Shown here in pieces: positions 17,415-25,192 of a stretch of 64,000 nucleotides of DNA (within the stretch, counting starts at the first letter, position 1; each line of letters begins with the position of its first letter). The notes below the pieces were generated by a model. That model did not search any database and was not told where the DNA came from. It was given only the letters and a program-made list of their open reading frames with translations. A program made the position numbers and the translations under genes. This DNA is from Lentzea tibetensis (lineage in GTDB: Bacteria > Actinomycetota > Actinomycetes > Mycobacteriales > Pseudonocardiaceae), in contig NZ_VOBR01000016.1 of the NCBI RefSeq assembly GCF_007845675.1, positions 62,001 through 126,000 on the forward strand, read 5' to 3'.

Positions 17415-18257
17415 CTAACGCCGCGAGGAGTCGCGAACAGCGCTGAGCACGTCGGGATCCCACCGGTGCGTGCGGATCAACCGGTACCGCTCCCCGGCCA
17501 CCCACATGTAGGCCTCGGTCTCGGTGCGATCGCCCACCATGTCGGCTTGCCGCAGCATCCCGACGACGGGCGTGTACTCGTCGGTGTACCAGCGCCGGGC
17601 CACCTCGGCCCGGTCGAGGAGTTTGCCCTCGTCCTGCATGAGGCGGAACCCCCAGGCCTCGACGTGCTCACCGAGCTGGGCGTAGTCCCAGGGATCCGAG
17701 ACGACGACGGCCGCGCGGGCCTCGCCGGTCAGCGGCACGCGCTCGAGGAACAGACGGCGGTAGTCCTTGACGATGAGGTCGCCGCGGTACCGGATGCCCG
17801 CCGCGTTGATGCGGGTGACGACCTCGGTGACGTAGGCGTCGATCGTGGTCAGGCCCAGTGCGTGGGCGACGGACACGCGGTGGTGGCCGTCGATGATGAA
17901 GTGCAGCTCGCCGATGCGGTACACCTCGATCGGCGGGACGGACTCGCCGCGGCGCTGCGCCAGCGCCAAGCGTTGCCACCGCTCGCGCACGCGGCCGGAG
18001 GTGGGGCGGAAGCGGCGGTCGAAGTCGCGGGTGCGGTCGACGCTGCCGACGATCGAGTCCAGGCGGATCGATCGCAGGCCCAGGCGGTTCTCGGACCGCA
18101 TGCCCAGCGCGTCCACGACCTCGTGGAACGGCAGCATGATGTTGACGTCGTCGGGTTCGCGGCGCAGCCACGTGGCGAGCCGCGAGAGCACCTGGCGGCG
18201 GCGGGCGCGGAGGAAGTCGTTCTCGGCGTCCGCCAGCGGGAAACCCGTGTCACGCAT
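17415..18257 (-). CDS. ParB-like nuclease-domain protein
   Basis: A 280-residue protein with a ParB/Srx-type core: a charged first 100 residues, then VPPIEVYRIGELHF and the phosphate-binding IIDGHHR motif (D123-G-H-H-R127) followed by VSVAHALG. ParB cores bind CTP or act as nucleases or kinases. No helix-turn-helix or parS-binding part is obvious, so this is not the chromosomal ParB. The C-terminal 130 residues are unassigned. The ATG at 18257 overlaps the end of the metallophosphoesterase gene by eight bases, so the two are translated from one message. Function unknown; the pairing with a phosphoesterase suggests nucleic-acid or nucleotide processing. Confidence 0.7.
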   Translation of the reverse strand: MRDTGFPLADAENDFLRARRRQVLSRLATWLRREPDDVNIMLPFHEVVDALGMRSENRLGLRSIRLDSIVGSVDRTRDFDRRFRPTSGRVRERWQRLALAQRRGESVPPIEVYRIGELHFIIDGHHRVSVAHALGLTTIDAYVTEVVTRINAAGIRYRGDLIVKDYRRLFLERVPLTGEARAAVVVSDPWDYAQLGEHVEAWGFRLMQDEGKLLDRAEVARRWYTDEYTPVVGMLRQADMVGDRTETEAYMWVAGERYRLIRTHRWDPDVLSAVRDSSRR

Positions 18258-18924
18258 GTCTGACCCCCACTGCGGTAGGAATCTCCAGCACCTTGTGACC
18301 GACAACGTTCACCACGCGGGTGTCGCCGAGGTGGCGGTCGGGTTTCAACGAGCCGTGCGGGTGGATGTGGCCGTGCAGCATCAGCGGCGGCCGCAGGCGC
18401 GAGACGAGCGGGTGCAGGCACGCGAAGCCGCGGTGCGGCGCGTCCGGCTCGTCGCCGCAGTCCAGCGGTGGTGAATGGGTCAGCAGCACGTCAACGCCAC
18501 GTCCGTCCCGCAGTCGGCGCCACCCGGCGAGCCGGGCGACCCGGCGCGCGCGGCGCGCCTGCTGCCGTTCGGTCCACTGGTTGGGCCCCTTGTTGTAGCG
18601 GATCGAACCACCGAGGCCGGCGATCCGCAGCCCGGCGACGTCGACGACCCGCTCGTCGGCGTTCACCGCGCCCGTCGGGCCGGGCCAGCGGGTCGGGAGG
18701 CCGTCCTTCGTCCAGAGGCCGCGCACGTTCGAGTAGCCGGTCAGGTCGGTGTCGTGGTTGCCCGGCACGAACACGAGCGGTCTGTCCAGCGCGTTGGCGA
18801 GGTGCTCCAGGTAGTCGAAGGGGAGGTCGCCTGCGGCGACGATCAGGTCCACCTCGTAGGAGTGCACCTGGTCGGTCCACAGCTGTTCGACGACCTCGTC
18901 GGCCACGGCGAGAACCTTCGGCAT
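18250..18924 (-). CDS. Calcineurin-like metallophosphoesterase
   Basis: A 224-residue protein with the metallophosphoesterase order AGDL (31-34), GNHD (55-58), LLTHSPP (H150) and HGHIHPHG (184-191). The N-terminal D-x-H motif is altered: the equivalent region reads VLAVADEVV, giving D9 but no histidine, which may change metal binding. Such enzymes hydrolyse phosphodiesters or phosphomonoesters in nucleotides, nucleic acids or proteins. The ATG at 18924 is chosen because the upstream frame runs into the pentanucleotide repeat and has no protein character. It is the first gene of a two-gene minus-strand operon with the ParB-like gene. Confidence 0.78.
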   Translation of the reverse strand: MPKVLAVADEVVEQLWTDQVHSYEVDLIVAAGDLPFDYLEHLANALDRPLVFVPGNHDTDLTGYSNVRGLWTKDGLPTRWPGPTGAVNADERVVDVAGLRIAGLGGSIRYNKGPNQWTERQQARRARRVARLAGWRRLRDGRGVDVLLTHSPPLDCGDEPDAPHRGFACLHPLVSRLRPPLMLHGHIHPHGSLKPDRHLGDTRVVNVVGHKVLEIPTAVGVRHA

Positions 18925-19001
18925 CTTTCCGAGGGTAATCCTGTCGACGGTGACAGCGGGAGGACAGCCGAAACTCATCCGAAGTGGACAGTCTGTGGCA
19001 C

Positions 19002-19679
19002 ATGAGATCTCTCTTGATCGCATCGCATCGCGTCGCATCGCATCGCATCGCATCGCGGCCGTGCTCGTGCTGCCGGTGACTGCTCCTCGGCACCTCGCCC
19101 GGCACGCCCGCGCTCGGGCTGAAGATCGACGACCGGGGCCGGCTGTTCGTCGCGGGCGGACGGGCGGGCAACTTCCGGGTCGTCGACAGCCGGGACGGCA
19201 CGATCCTCGCCAGCTACGTGCTCGCGCCGGCTGGTGACCTGGTCAACGACGTGTTCGTCACCGACGACGCCGCGTACGTCACGAACTCCGACCGGCCGGA
19301 GATCTACCGGTTGCCGCTGCGCGGCGGCAAGCTCCCGACCCAGGGTCAGGTCCAGAAGATCCCGCTGACCGGCGACATCGTCTTCGGCACCGGCGTCACC
19401 ACCGCGCTCGACCTCGGGGGCCTGGGCCGACGGCCTGCTCAAGGTCGGCAGCACGCTCCACGTCGTGCAGAACCGGCTGAACATGATCGCCGAGCTCAGG
19501 CTCAACCGCGACGAGACGCCGCCACCGTGGTCCGCAAGATCACCGACCCGAGCTTCGACGTGCCGACGAACGTCGTGCTCCACCGGGACCGGCTGTGGCT
19601 GCCGAACGCGCGCCTCACGACCCCGCAGACACCCGAAACCCCTTACGGCGTCGTGTCGGTCCCTCGTCCGGGTTGGTGA
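19002..19679 (+). pseudogene. Decayed secreted beta-propeller (SMP-30/NHL-like) gene
   Basis: Translation in pieces gives a coherent secreted protein, but never in one frame. ATG 19002 encodes MRSLLIA, then a pentanucleotide repeat shifts the frame. AAVLVLPVTA (19055-19084) lies in a second frame. GLKIDDRGRLFVAGG through LDLGG (19089 to about 19418) lies in a third, WADGLLKVGSTLHVVQNRLN (about 19425-19515) in another, and ATVVRKITDPSFDVP to the TGA at 19677 returns to the third. Compared from memory with the intact family, about 70 N-terminal residues and a central stretch are also missing. The intact family is an exported propeller sometimes labelled superoxide dismutase. Three or more shifts plus deletions make sequencing error an unlikely full explanation. 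Confidence 0.85.
19017..19056 (+). repeat. Pentanucleotide tandem repeat (ATCGC), about eight units
   Basis: Eight consecutive five-base units occupy 19017-19056, all ATCGC except one GTCGC. The array lies inside the signal-peptide region of the decayed gene. Removing seven units would join MRSLLI directly to AAVLVLPVTA in frame. Confidence 0.9.
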
Positions 19680-19712
19680 CGGCAGCGGGCGGAACGCGTT
19701 AGTTTCGGAGGC

Positions 19713-20801
19713 GTGCTAGCCGAGCTGTTCGCCGATGCCGCGCGTGGTTGCCGCGAGAGCAGCCCGCTGACCCACCGACTGCTCACCGACGCCGCCGCCG
19801 ACCTCGTCAGCGGCGGCGTCACCTCGAAGGTCATGGCCGGCGCCGAATGCGACCGGCAAGGCACCGTCCCCGGACTGCGCTTCGCCGGGGCGGTGCACCG
19901 GCTCGTGCTGGAGGGCAGAGCACCGAGCCTGGCCAAGCACTACCCGTCCGTCGGCGGTCAGCCGCACCTGCCGACGCTGTGGCAGGACGCGCTCCCCGCG
20001 CTGCACGCGCACGCCGACGAGCTGCACGCCCGGATCGCCGCCACGGTCGTGCAGACCAACGAACCCGGCCGCAGCGCGCCGCTGTTCGGCGGCCTCCAGG
20101 TCGCCGCGCACGAGGCCGCGAAGGCGGCGGGCAGGCACGTGCCGTTCTCCGTGCGGCTGCTGGAGATCGGCGCCAGCGGAGGCCTCAACCTGCGCCCACA
20201 CCACGTCGGCTACCGCATGCCGGACGGCACGACGCACGGCGACGCGGACAGCCTGCTCGTGCTCGACCCGCGCTGGACCGGCCTGCCGGACGTCGACCTG
20301 GCGCACCGCCTGCGCATCGTCGGCCGCGCGGGCTGCGACATCCACCCGGTCGACGTGTCCACTGAGGACGGACGGCTGCAGCTGTGCTCGTTCGTCTGGG
20401 CCGACCAGCTCGATCGCTGGAACCGGCTGCGCGACGCGCTCGACCTCGCCGCCGTCGACCCGGTCAAGGTGCAGCAGGCGTCCGGGCCCGAGTGGCTCGC
20501 CCAGCACCTCGCCCGCACTGAAAGAGACGTCCTTACGGTGGTGTGGCATTCGGTTGTCTGGCAGTACGTTTCACCCGCTGACCGCGCGATGGGCCGCGCG
20601 GTGCTGGCCGACGCCGCCGCCAAGGCGACGCCGACGGCACCGCTCGCGCTGCTCGTGTACGAGCCGCGGCGCACCAGCGCACCCGAGAAGTACCAGTTCC
20701 ACCTGCTGCTGAAGCTGTGGCCCGCCAACCTGTCCCTGCACCTCGGGCACGGTGCGGGGCACGGCATTCCGTTCACCTGGGAGGCCAAACCTTGGTCGTG
20801 A
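19713..20801 (+). CDS. DUF2332 family protein (first of two)
   Basis: A 362-residue cytosolic protein of the DUF2332 family. Family features include LARHYPS-like SLAKHYPSVGG, VQTNEPGRSA (about residues 113-122), RLLEIGASGGLNL (149-161), and an FVWADQ motif (229-234) with a later VWHSVVWQY. The LLEIGASGG segment resembles a SAM-binding motif I, so a methyltransferase-like Rossmann fold is plausible, but no activity is known. Starts at GTG 19713 with CGGAGG upstream. Its stop overlaps the start of the deazaflavin-type reductase gene. A second DUF2332 protein is encoded at 23609-24625. Confidence 0.8.
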   Translation: MLAELFADAARGCRESSPLTHRLLTDAAADLVSGGVTSKVMAGAECDRQGTVPGLRFAGAVHRLVLEGRAPSLAKHYPSVGGQPHLPTLWQDALPALHAHADELHARIAATVVQTNEPGRSAPLFGGLQVAAHEAAKAAGRHVPFSVRLLEIGASGGLNLRPHHVGYRMPDGTTHGDADSLLVLDPRWTGLPDVDLAHRLRIVGRAGCDIHPVDVSTEDGRLQLCSFVWADQLDRWNRLRDALDLAAVDPVKVQQASGPEWLAQHLARTERDVLTVVWHSVVWQYVSPADRAMGRAVLADAAAKATPTAPLALLVYEPRRTSAPEKYQFHLLLKLWPANLSLHLGHGAGHGIPFTWEAKPWS

Positions 20802-21277
20802 AGAGCAAGTTGTTCCAGCGGTTCGCCGGCAACCCGAAGATGCTGCGCATGATGATGAAGTCGGCACCCGCGATGGATCGGCTGGCTCACCGGCTGACCG
20901 GCGGCCGCTTCACGATGTCCGGCAGCGTCATGCCGATCATGGTGCTCGACACCATCGGCAGCAAGAGCGGGCAGCCGCGCAGATCGCCACTGCAGTACGT
21001 CAAGCACGGCAACGACTTCCTGGTCATCGGCAGCAACTTCGGCGGCACGGCGCACCCCGCGTGGAGCACGAACCTGCTGAAGACCCCGGACGCCGCCGCA
21101 TCGGTGGGCGGCAAGAGCTTCCCCGTCACGGCACGGCTGCTGGCCGGGGCGGAACGCGACGAGGCGTGGCGGGTGGCGCTGGAGCAGTGGCCGCCGTTCG
21201 AGAACTACGTGGCGCAGGCGGGTGGCCGCGAGTTCCGGATCTTCCGGCTCGAGCCTACGGAGCGACCACCGGCGTGA
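20798..21277 (+). CDS. Deazaflavin-type nitroreductase/quinone reductase family protein
   Basis: A 159-residue protein of the DUF385/Ddn-type split beta-barrel family. The core reads VLDTIGSKSGQPRRSPLQY, then FLVIGSNFGG, HPAWSTNLL, and a late WRVALEQWPPFENY. Members bind F420 and reduce quinones or nitro compounds at the membrane, or act in stress protection. The start is either GTG 20798, which overlaps the previous stop (GTGA), or TTG 20792, which has better spacing from GGGAGG. It is convergent with, and overlaps by 23 bases, the small membrane-protein gene at 21255. Confidence 0.85.
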   Translation: MKSKLFQRFAGNPKMLRMMMKSAPAMDRLAHRLTGGRFTMSGSVMPIMVLDTIGSKSGQPRRSPLQYVKHGNDFLVIGSNFGGTAHPAWSTNLLKTPDAAASVGGKSFPVTARLLAGAERDEAWRVALEQWPPFENYVAQAGGREFRIFRLEPTERPPA

Positions 21278-21629
21278 TCCGCCAGCGCCCGTCGGTCTCC
21301 TCGACGGGCATGGTGACGGTGCCGGAGGTGCCGTCGACGCGGACGAACTCCACGACGACGGCACCACCGGAGAACCTGGCCGAGACGACCCGCGCACCGG
21401 TGAACCGGGTGGTCGTCTCCTGCGCGATCTCTTCTCCGCCAACGGAGAACAGCGGCGCGAGCTTCTTCGCGTCGTGCGCGCGCAACGACTCGGCGACCCG
21501 CCCGGCCAGCTCGTCCGGCGACGCGGCACCGGGATCCGGCCACTGCGAGATGAACAGGGCCACCATCACGAGCCAGCCGAGCGGGAACATCAACAGCCAG
21601 AACCGCAGGTTCCTCAGCTGGCGACGCAC
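21255..21629 (-). CDS. Small membrane-anchored protein, third gene of the corA operon
   Basis: A 124-residue protein with one N-terminal membrane helix (NLRFWLLMFPLGWLVMVALF) and an extracytoplasmic domain of about 90 residues with a beta-rich, DUF-like look (RVAESLRAHDAKKLAPLF, later TVTMPVEETDGRWRI). I do not recognise the family. The GTG at 21629 is one base past the stop of the 31-residue ORF upstream, and the first 25 residues resemble that peptide closely. It is co-directional with corA, so a role tied to the transporter or to envelope stress is possible but unproven. Confidence 0.65.
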   Translation of the reverse strand: MRRQLRNLRFWLLMFPLGWLVMVALFISQWPDPGAASPDELAGRVAESLRAHDAKKLAPLFSVGGEEIAQETTTRFTGARVVSARFSGGAVVVEFVRVDGTSGTVTMPVEETDGRWRITPVVAP

Positions 21630-21630
21630 G

Positions 21631-21726
21631 TCAGGGCGTTCCTGAGATGAGCACGAACACAGCGGTGATCCAGCAGAGCAGGAACGTGAGCATCCAGAAC
21701 CGGATGTTGGTCAGCATTCTGGTCAT
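21631..21726 (-). CDS. 31-residue membrane miniprotein between corA and the 21255 gene
   Basis: A short ORF with a good GGAGG eight bases before its ATG at 21726. It encodes one hydrophobic helix beginning MTRMLTNIRFWMLTF and ending VLISGTP. Spacing is 36 bases from corA and one base from the next start. The match of NIRFWMLTF to NLRFWLLMF in the next protein points to a duplicated membrane anchor. It is real enough to flag, but there is no family assignment. Confidence 0.6.
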   Translation of the reverse strand: MTRMLTNIRFWMLTFLLCWITAVFVLISGTP

Positions 21727-21762
21727 GACGAGAACCTCCAGCGAACGAAAACCGAACGGGAA

Positions 21763-22830
21763 TCAGAGCCAGCGATTCCGTCGGAGTATTCGATAGAGCG
21801 TCAGACAGGCCACCAGAATGAGGCTCATCACGATGGGGTAGCCGTATTTCCAGTGCAGTTCCGGCATGTAGTCGAAGTTCATGCCGTAGATGCCGACCCC
21901 CATGGTCGGCACGGAGATGATCGCCACCCAGGCGGTGATCTTCCGCATGTCGGTGTTCTGCTGCAGCGTGATCTTCGCGAGCGTCGCGTCCACCAGCGTG
22001 GTCAGCAGCTCGTCGAACGCCGTGACGCGTTCGGACACCTCGGTGAGGTGGTCGTCGACGTCGCGGAAGTACGAGCGCACCTGCTCGGGGATGAGCGGGG
22101 TGTAGCCCTCTGCCAAGCGCCGCAACGGGTTCGCGAGCGGCATGACCGCGCGGCGCAGCTCCAGCACCTCGCGCTTGAAGAGGTAGATCTGCTCCGCGCT
22201 GACGTTGCTGCGCGGCGCGAAGATCCGCTCCTCCATCTGGTCGATGTCGGTCTCGATGTGCTCGGTGACGTCGAGGTAGTTGTCGACGACGTGGTCCGCG
22301 ATCGCGTGCAGGACGGCGGACGGGCCGATCTGCAGCCGCTCCGGCTCGTCCTCCATCTCGTGCCGCAGCTTGGACAGCCCCGAGTGGTTGCCGTGCCGCA
22401 CGGTGATCACGAAGTCCTTGCCGAGGAACACCATGATCTCGCCGCTCTCGACGATCTCGTTGGCGGTGTCCGGGGACTCGTTGGTCACGTAGCGGACGGT
22501 CTTGAAGACCATGAAGAGCGTGTTGTCGTACCGCTCGAGCTTCGGCCGCTGGTGCGCGTGCACCGCGTCCTCCACGGCGAGCTCGTGCAGGCCGAACGTG
22601 TCCGCGATGCCCTGGATCTGCTCCTCGTCCGGCTCGTGCAGACCGATCCACACGAAACCGTCCTTGCGCTTGCGCACCTCTTTGACGGCGTCGGTGTGCG
22701 TCCAGCGGCCGGGCAGGCGCTTGCCGTCGACGTAGACCGCGCAGTCGACCACGTACGCCGACAACGGCACCGGAATGGGTGCCATCGGGCGCTGCGGGCC
22801 GCGACCGCGGATCGAGGGCAAGCTGGGCAT
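21763..22830 (-). CDS. corA: CorA-type magnesium/cobalt transporter
   Basis: A 355-residue CorA protein. A long cytosolic alpha/beta and stalk-helix domain (residues 1 to about 290) is followed by two C-terminal membrane helices. The selectivity motif GMN is present in VGIYGMNFDYMPE, with the acidic/aromatic loop MPELHWKYGYP, and a basic tail RRNRWL ends the protein. As in the family, five copies should form a channel gated by intracellular Mg2+. The ATG at 22830 follows GGAGG. It is the first gene of a minus-strand operon with two small membrane proteins. No M-box riboswitch is recognisable in the 270 bases upstream. Confidence 0.92.
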   Translation of the reverse strand: MPSLPSIRGRGPQRPMAPIPVPLSAYVVDCAVYVDGKRLPGRWTHTDAVKEVRKRKDGFVWIGLHEPDEEQIQGIADTFGLHELAVEDAVHAHQRPKLERYDNTLFMVFKTVRYVTNESPDTANEIVESGEIMVFLGKDFVITVRHGNHSGLSKLRHEMEDEPERLQIGPSAVLHAIADHVVDNYLDVTEHIETDIDQMEERIFAPRSNVSAEQIYLFKREVLELRRAVMPLANPLRRLAEGYTPLIPEQVRSYFRDVDDHLTEVSERVTAFDELLTTLVDATLAKITLQQNTDMRKITAWVAIISVPTMGVGIYGMNFDYMPELHWKYGYPIVMSLILVACLTLYRILRRNRWL

Positions 22831-23103
22831 GGTGAGTTCCTCCAGGCGCGCACGTCGTCACAAGGCACGAACATGACGGGGCGTCCTACACCGGGGAGCT
22901 CAGAGCAGAATTGCCCCTCCGATGAGGACGCGCTTGGTACTGGCAGGGTGGGGGTCGTTCTTCATCTGGACGTCCTCACCTCCTCTGGGCGAAGTTCACT
23001 GGTGGTGGATTGGCTCACACACCGGTTGCCGAGAGTACTCCCCCTCCGATCACACTGTCTCCCCAACCGAGACGGATCTCGATCACAGCCAGCGGAGGCA
23101 GTA

Positions 23104-23607
23104 GTGCAGTTCGGTCGTTACTACGAGGAGTTCGAGGTCGGCGCGGTCTACAAGCACTGGCCTGGCAAGACGGTGACGGAGTACGACGACCACCTGTTCT
23201 GCCTGCTCACGATGAACCACCACCCGCTCCACATGGACCTGAACTACGCGGAGAACACGACGGACTTCGGCAAGAACGTCGTCGTCGGCAACTACATCTA
23301 CTCACTGCTGCTGGGCATGTCTGTGCCCGACGTCTCAGGCAAGGCCATCGCCAACCTGGAGATCGAGTCGCTGCGGCACGTGAAGCCGACGTTCCACGGT
23401 GACACCATCTACGGCGAGACCGAGGTGCTCGACAAGACGCCGTCGAAGTCCAAGGACGACCGCGGCATCGTCTACGTGGAGACTCGCGGCTACAAGCAGG
23501 ACGGCACGGTCGTGTGCATCTTCCGGCGCAAGGTCATGGTGCCCAAGACGTCCTACGGTGAAGCACGCGGCGGCGAACAGCCCGGCCGTCCCGAGCCCAA
23601 GGAGTGA
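23104..23607 (+). CDS. MaoC-like (R)-specific enoyl-CoA hydratase family protein
   Basis: A 167-residue single hot-dog domain. It begins GRYYEEFEVGAVYKHWPGKT and contains the TMNHHPLHMD segment (residues about 38-47), equivalent to the family's D/N-x5-H catalytic motif, then a GNYIYSLLLGM helix and a SLRHVKPTFHGDTIY strand. Such proteins hydrate enoyl-CoA or, in the mesaconyl-CoA hydratase branch, C4-dicarboxyl-CoA thioesters. The GTG at 23104 follows AGCGGAGG. The following DUF2332 gene begins one base after its stop, so the two are co-transcribed; a functional link is unknown. Confidence 0.85.
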   Translation: MQFGRYYEEFEVGAVYKHWPGKTVTEYDDHLFCLLTMNHHPLHMDLNYAENTTDFGKNVVVGNYIYSLLLGMSVPDVSGKAIANLEIESLRHVKPTFHGDTIYGETEVLDKTPSKSKDDRGIVYVETRGYKQDGTVVCIFRRKVMVPKTSYGEARGGEQPGRPEPKE

Positions 23608-23608
23608 A

Positions 23609-24625
23609 GTGACCTCATCGGATCTGGTGCAGCGCAGGCTTCGCGAGTTCGCGGAGGAGGCGGCCGGGGTCTCACCGCTCTACGAGCACCTGGCACGGCG
23701 CGCTGCCGACGATCCGGAGGTCGCCGGTCTGCTGACGGCGGCGCCGGAGGCCACCGCCTCCGGCGCGCTGCTCCTCGCGGCCGCCCACCGGCTCGTGCAG
23801 GCCGAGCCGTTCCACCCGCTGTCGAACTACTACCCGTCGCTCGGCGGCACCTACGGCGTCGACGAGCGCACGTGGCCGCTGTTCCGCGACTTCCTGCTCG
23901 AACGCGCCGAGCGCGTGCGCACCCTGGTGTCAGCCCGCGCGACGCGGTCGAACGACGTGCGCGGCGCCGCGCTGCTCTACCCGGCCGTCGCGATCGCCGC
24001 CAAGCAGGCGGGCGCCCCGATCGGCCTGCTCGAGGCGGGCACGAGCGCGGGCCTGCTGCTCGGGCTCGACCAGTACTCGTACCGCTACCAGACCCAGCAG
24101 GCCGGTCAGCTCGTCGCCGGACCGGCCAAGGCCGCGCTCGGCCTGCACTGCGCGCTGGAGCTCGCGCCGGGCGCGGAGCTGCCGAAACTGCCGAAGGTGC
24201 TCAAGGTCGCGGCCAAGGCCGGTGTCGGTGAGTCACCGGCCGACCTGGCGGACGAGGACGAGTACGCCTGGTTGGAGGCATGCGTCTGGGCCGACCAACC
24301 GGAACGGCTGCGCCTGTTCGGGGTGGCTGCCGGCGTGCTGCGCAAGAAACCGCCGCGCATCGTCGCGGGCGACCCGGTCGCCGATTTGGGCAAAGCCGCG
24401 GAGCTGATCCCGGCCGAGGTGCCGCTCGTCGTGCTCACCAACGGCTCCGGTCTGGATCTCGCACCCGCACTCGCCGCGCTGGGCAGGCCCGCCTGGTGGG
24501 CGGCGCTCGAGGGCGGCGAGCTCAGGCTCGTCCGGTCGAAGGATGGACAGACCGAGACGAGGGTGCTCGGGACGACCGAGGCCCACGGACAGCGTCTTGT
24601 ATGGCTCGCGGCGGCGACTCGATAG
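23609..24625 (+). CDS. DUF2332 family protein (second of two)
   Basis: A 338-residue relative of the protein encoded at 19713. The same landmarks are present: HPLSNYYPSLGG, RSNDVRGAALLYP (equivalent to the NEPGR region), GLLEAGTSAGLLLGLDQY and CVWADQPER. The SAM-motif-like glycine segment differs (EAGTSAG instead of EIGASGG), so the two copies have diverged. It starts at GTG 23609, one base beyond the stop of the MaoC-like gene. Function unknown; the repeated FVWADQ/CVWADQ motif is probably structural or catalytic. Confidence 0.8.
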   Translation: MTSSDLVQRRLREFAEEAAGVSPLYEHLARRAADDPEVAGLLTAAPEATASGALLLAAAHRLVQAEPFHPLSNYYPSLGGTYGVDERTWPLFRDFLLERAERVRTLVSARATRSNDVRGAALLYPAVAIAAKQAGAPIGLLEAGTSAGLLLGLDQYSYRYQTQQAGQLVAGPAKAALGLHCALELAPGAELPKLPKVLKVAAKAGVGESPADLADEDEYAWLEACVWADQPERLRLFGVAAGVLRKKPPRIVAGDPVADLGKAAELIPAEVPLVVLTNGSGLDLAPALAALGRPAWWAALEGGELRLVRSKDGQTETRVLGTTEAHGQRLVWLAAATR

Positions 24626-24636
24626 AGGGAACCCGA

Positions 24637-25050
24637 TCACGTCCTCGGGAGGCATTGCCAGCTGGAAAGCGCTTCCAGCAGGCCTTCGGTGAGCGGAAGT
24701 GTGGTCAACATCGCACTGTCGACCCAGCGGGCATCCGATGCGTCGTCCCCCGCTCGGAGCACACCCCCGCTGACCTGGCACGTGTAGTCGAAGATCAAAA
24801 AAACACCGTTCTTGAACGGTCGAGTGACGCTGCCGGCGAGCGGGCCGACGGTGACGGAGAGTCCCGTTTCCTCGAGGAGTTCCCTCGTCAACGCCTGCTC
24901 GTCGGTCTCGTCTCGCTCCACTCGGCCGCCTGGTATCGACCACAGTCCCTCACCAGGCGCGTTGGCTCGTCGCACGAGCAGTAGTCGCCCAATAGCGTCA
25001 TGCAGGATGCCGCCGACACAGCGGACCGTGGCTGGATGGCTCTCCGTCAC
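24637..25050 (-). CDS. NUDIX hydrolase
   Basis: A 137-residue protein with a complete Nudix box between residues 42 and 64 (G-x5-E-x7-REL-x-EE-x-GL, containing RELLEETGL). The catalytic glutamates are present, so it should cleave a nucleoside-diphosphate-linked compound. The beta strand before the box (RLLLVRRANAP) and the GLWSIPGG lead-in are typical of MutT-like housecleaning or ADP-ribose/NDP-sugar hydrolases; the substrate cannot be told. Starts at GTG 25050. It is convergent with the second DUF2332 gene, with 11 bases between stops. Confidence 0.88.
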   Translation of the reverse strand: MTESHPATVRCVGGILHDAIGRLLLVRRANAPGEGLWSIPGGRVERDETDEQALTRELLEETGLSVTVGPLAGSVTRPFKNGVFLIFDYTCQVSGGVLRAGDDASDARWVDSAMLTTLPLTEGLLEALSSWQCLPRT

Positions 25051-25192
25051 GAGTACGGAGCGTAGTCACCCCGGATCGGCGGTGCAGCTCGCTCGCCCAT
25101 GCGCGGTACAAATTCTCCACGGCGCTGGGCGTTGCTGTACAACGGTGACGAACGGCGCCAAACGGGTGCGGAAGTTGGACGGGGTGGGTACC

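Noticed and set aside
21853-23103. Long + strand frame upstream of the MaoC-like gene
   Set aside because: It is antisense to corA and has histidine/aspartate-rich shadow composition; the MaoC-like protein starts at 23104 with a ribosome-binding site.
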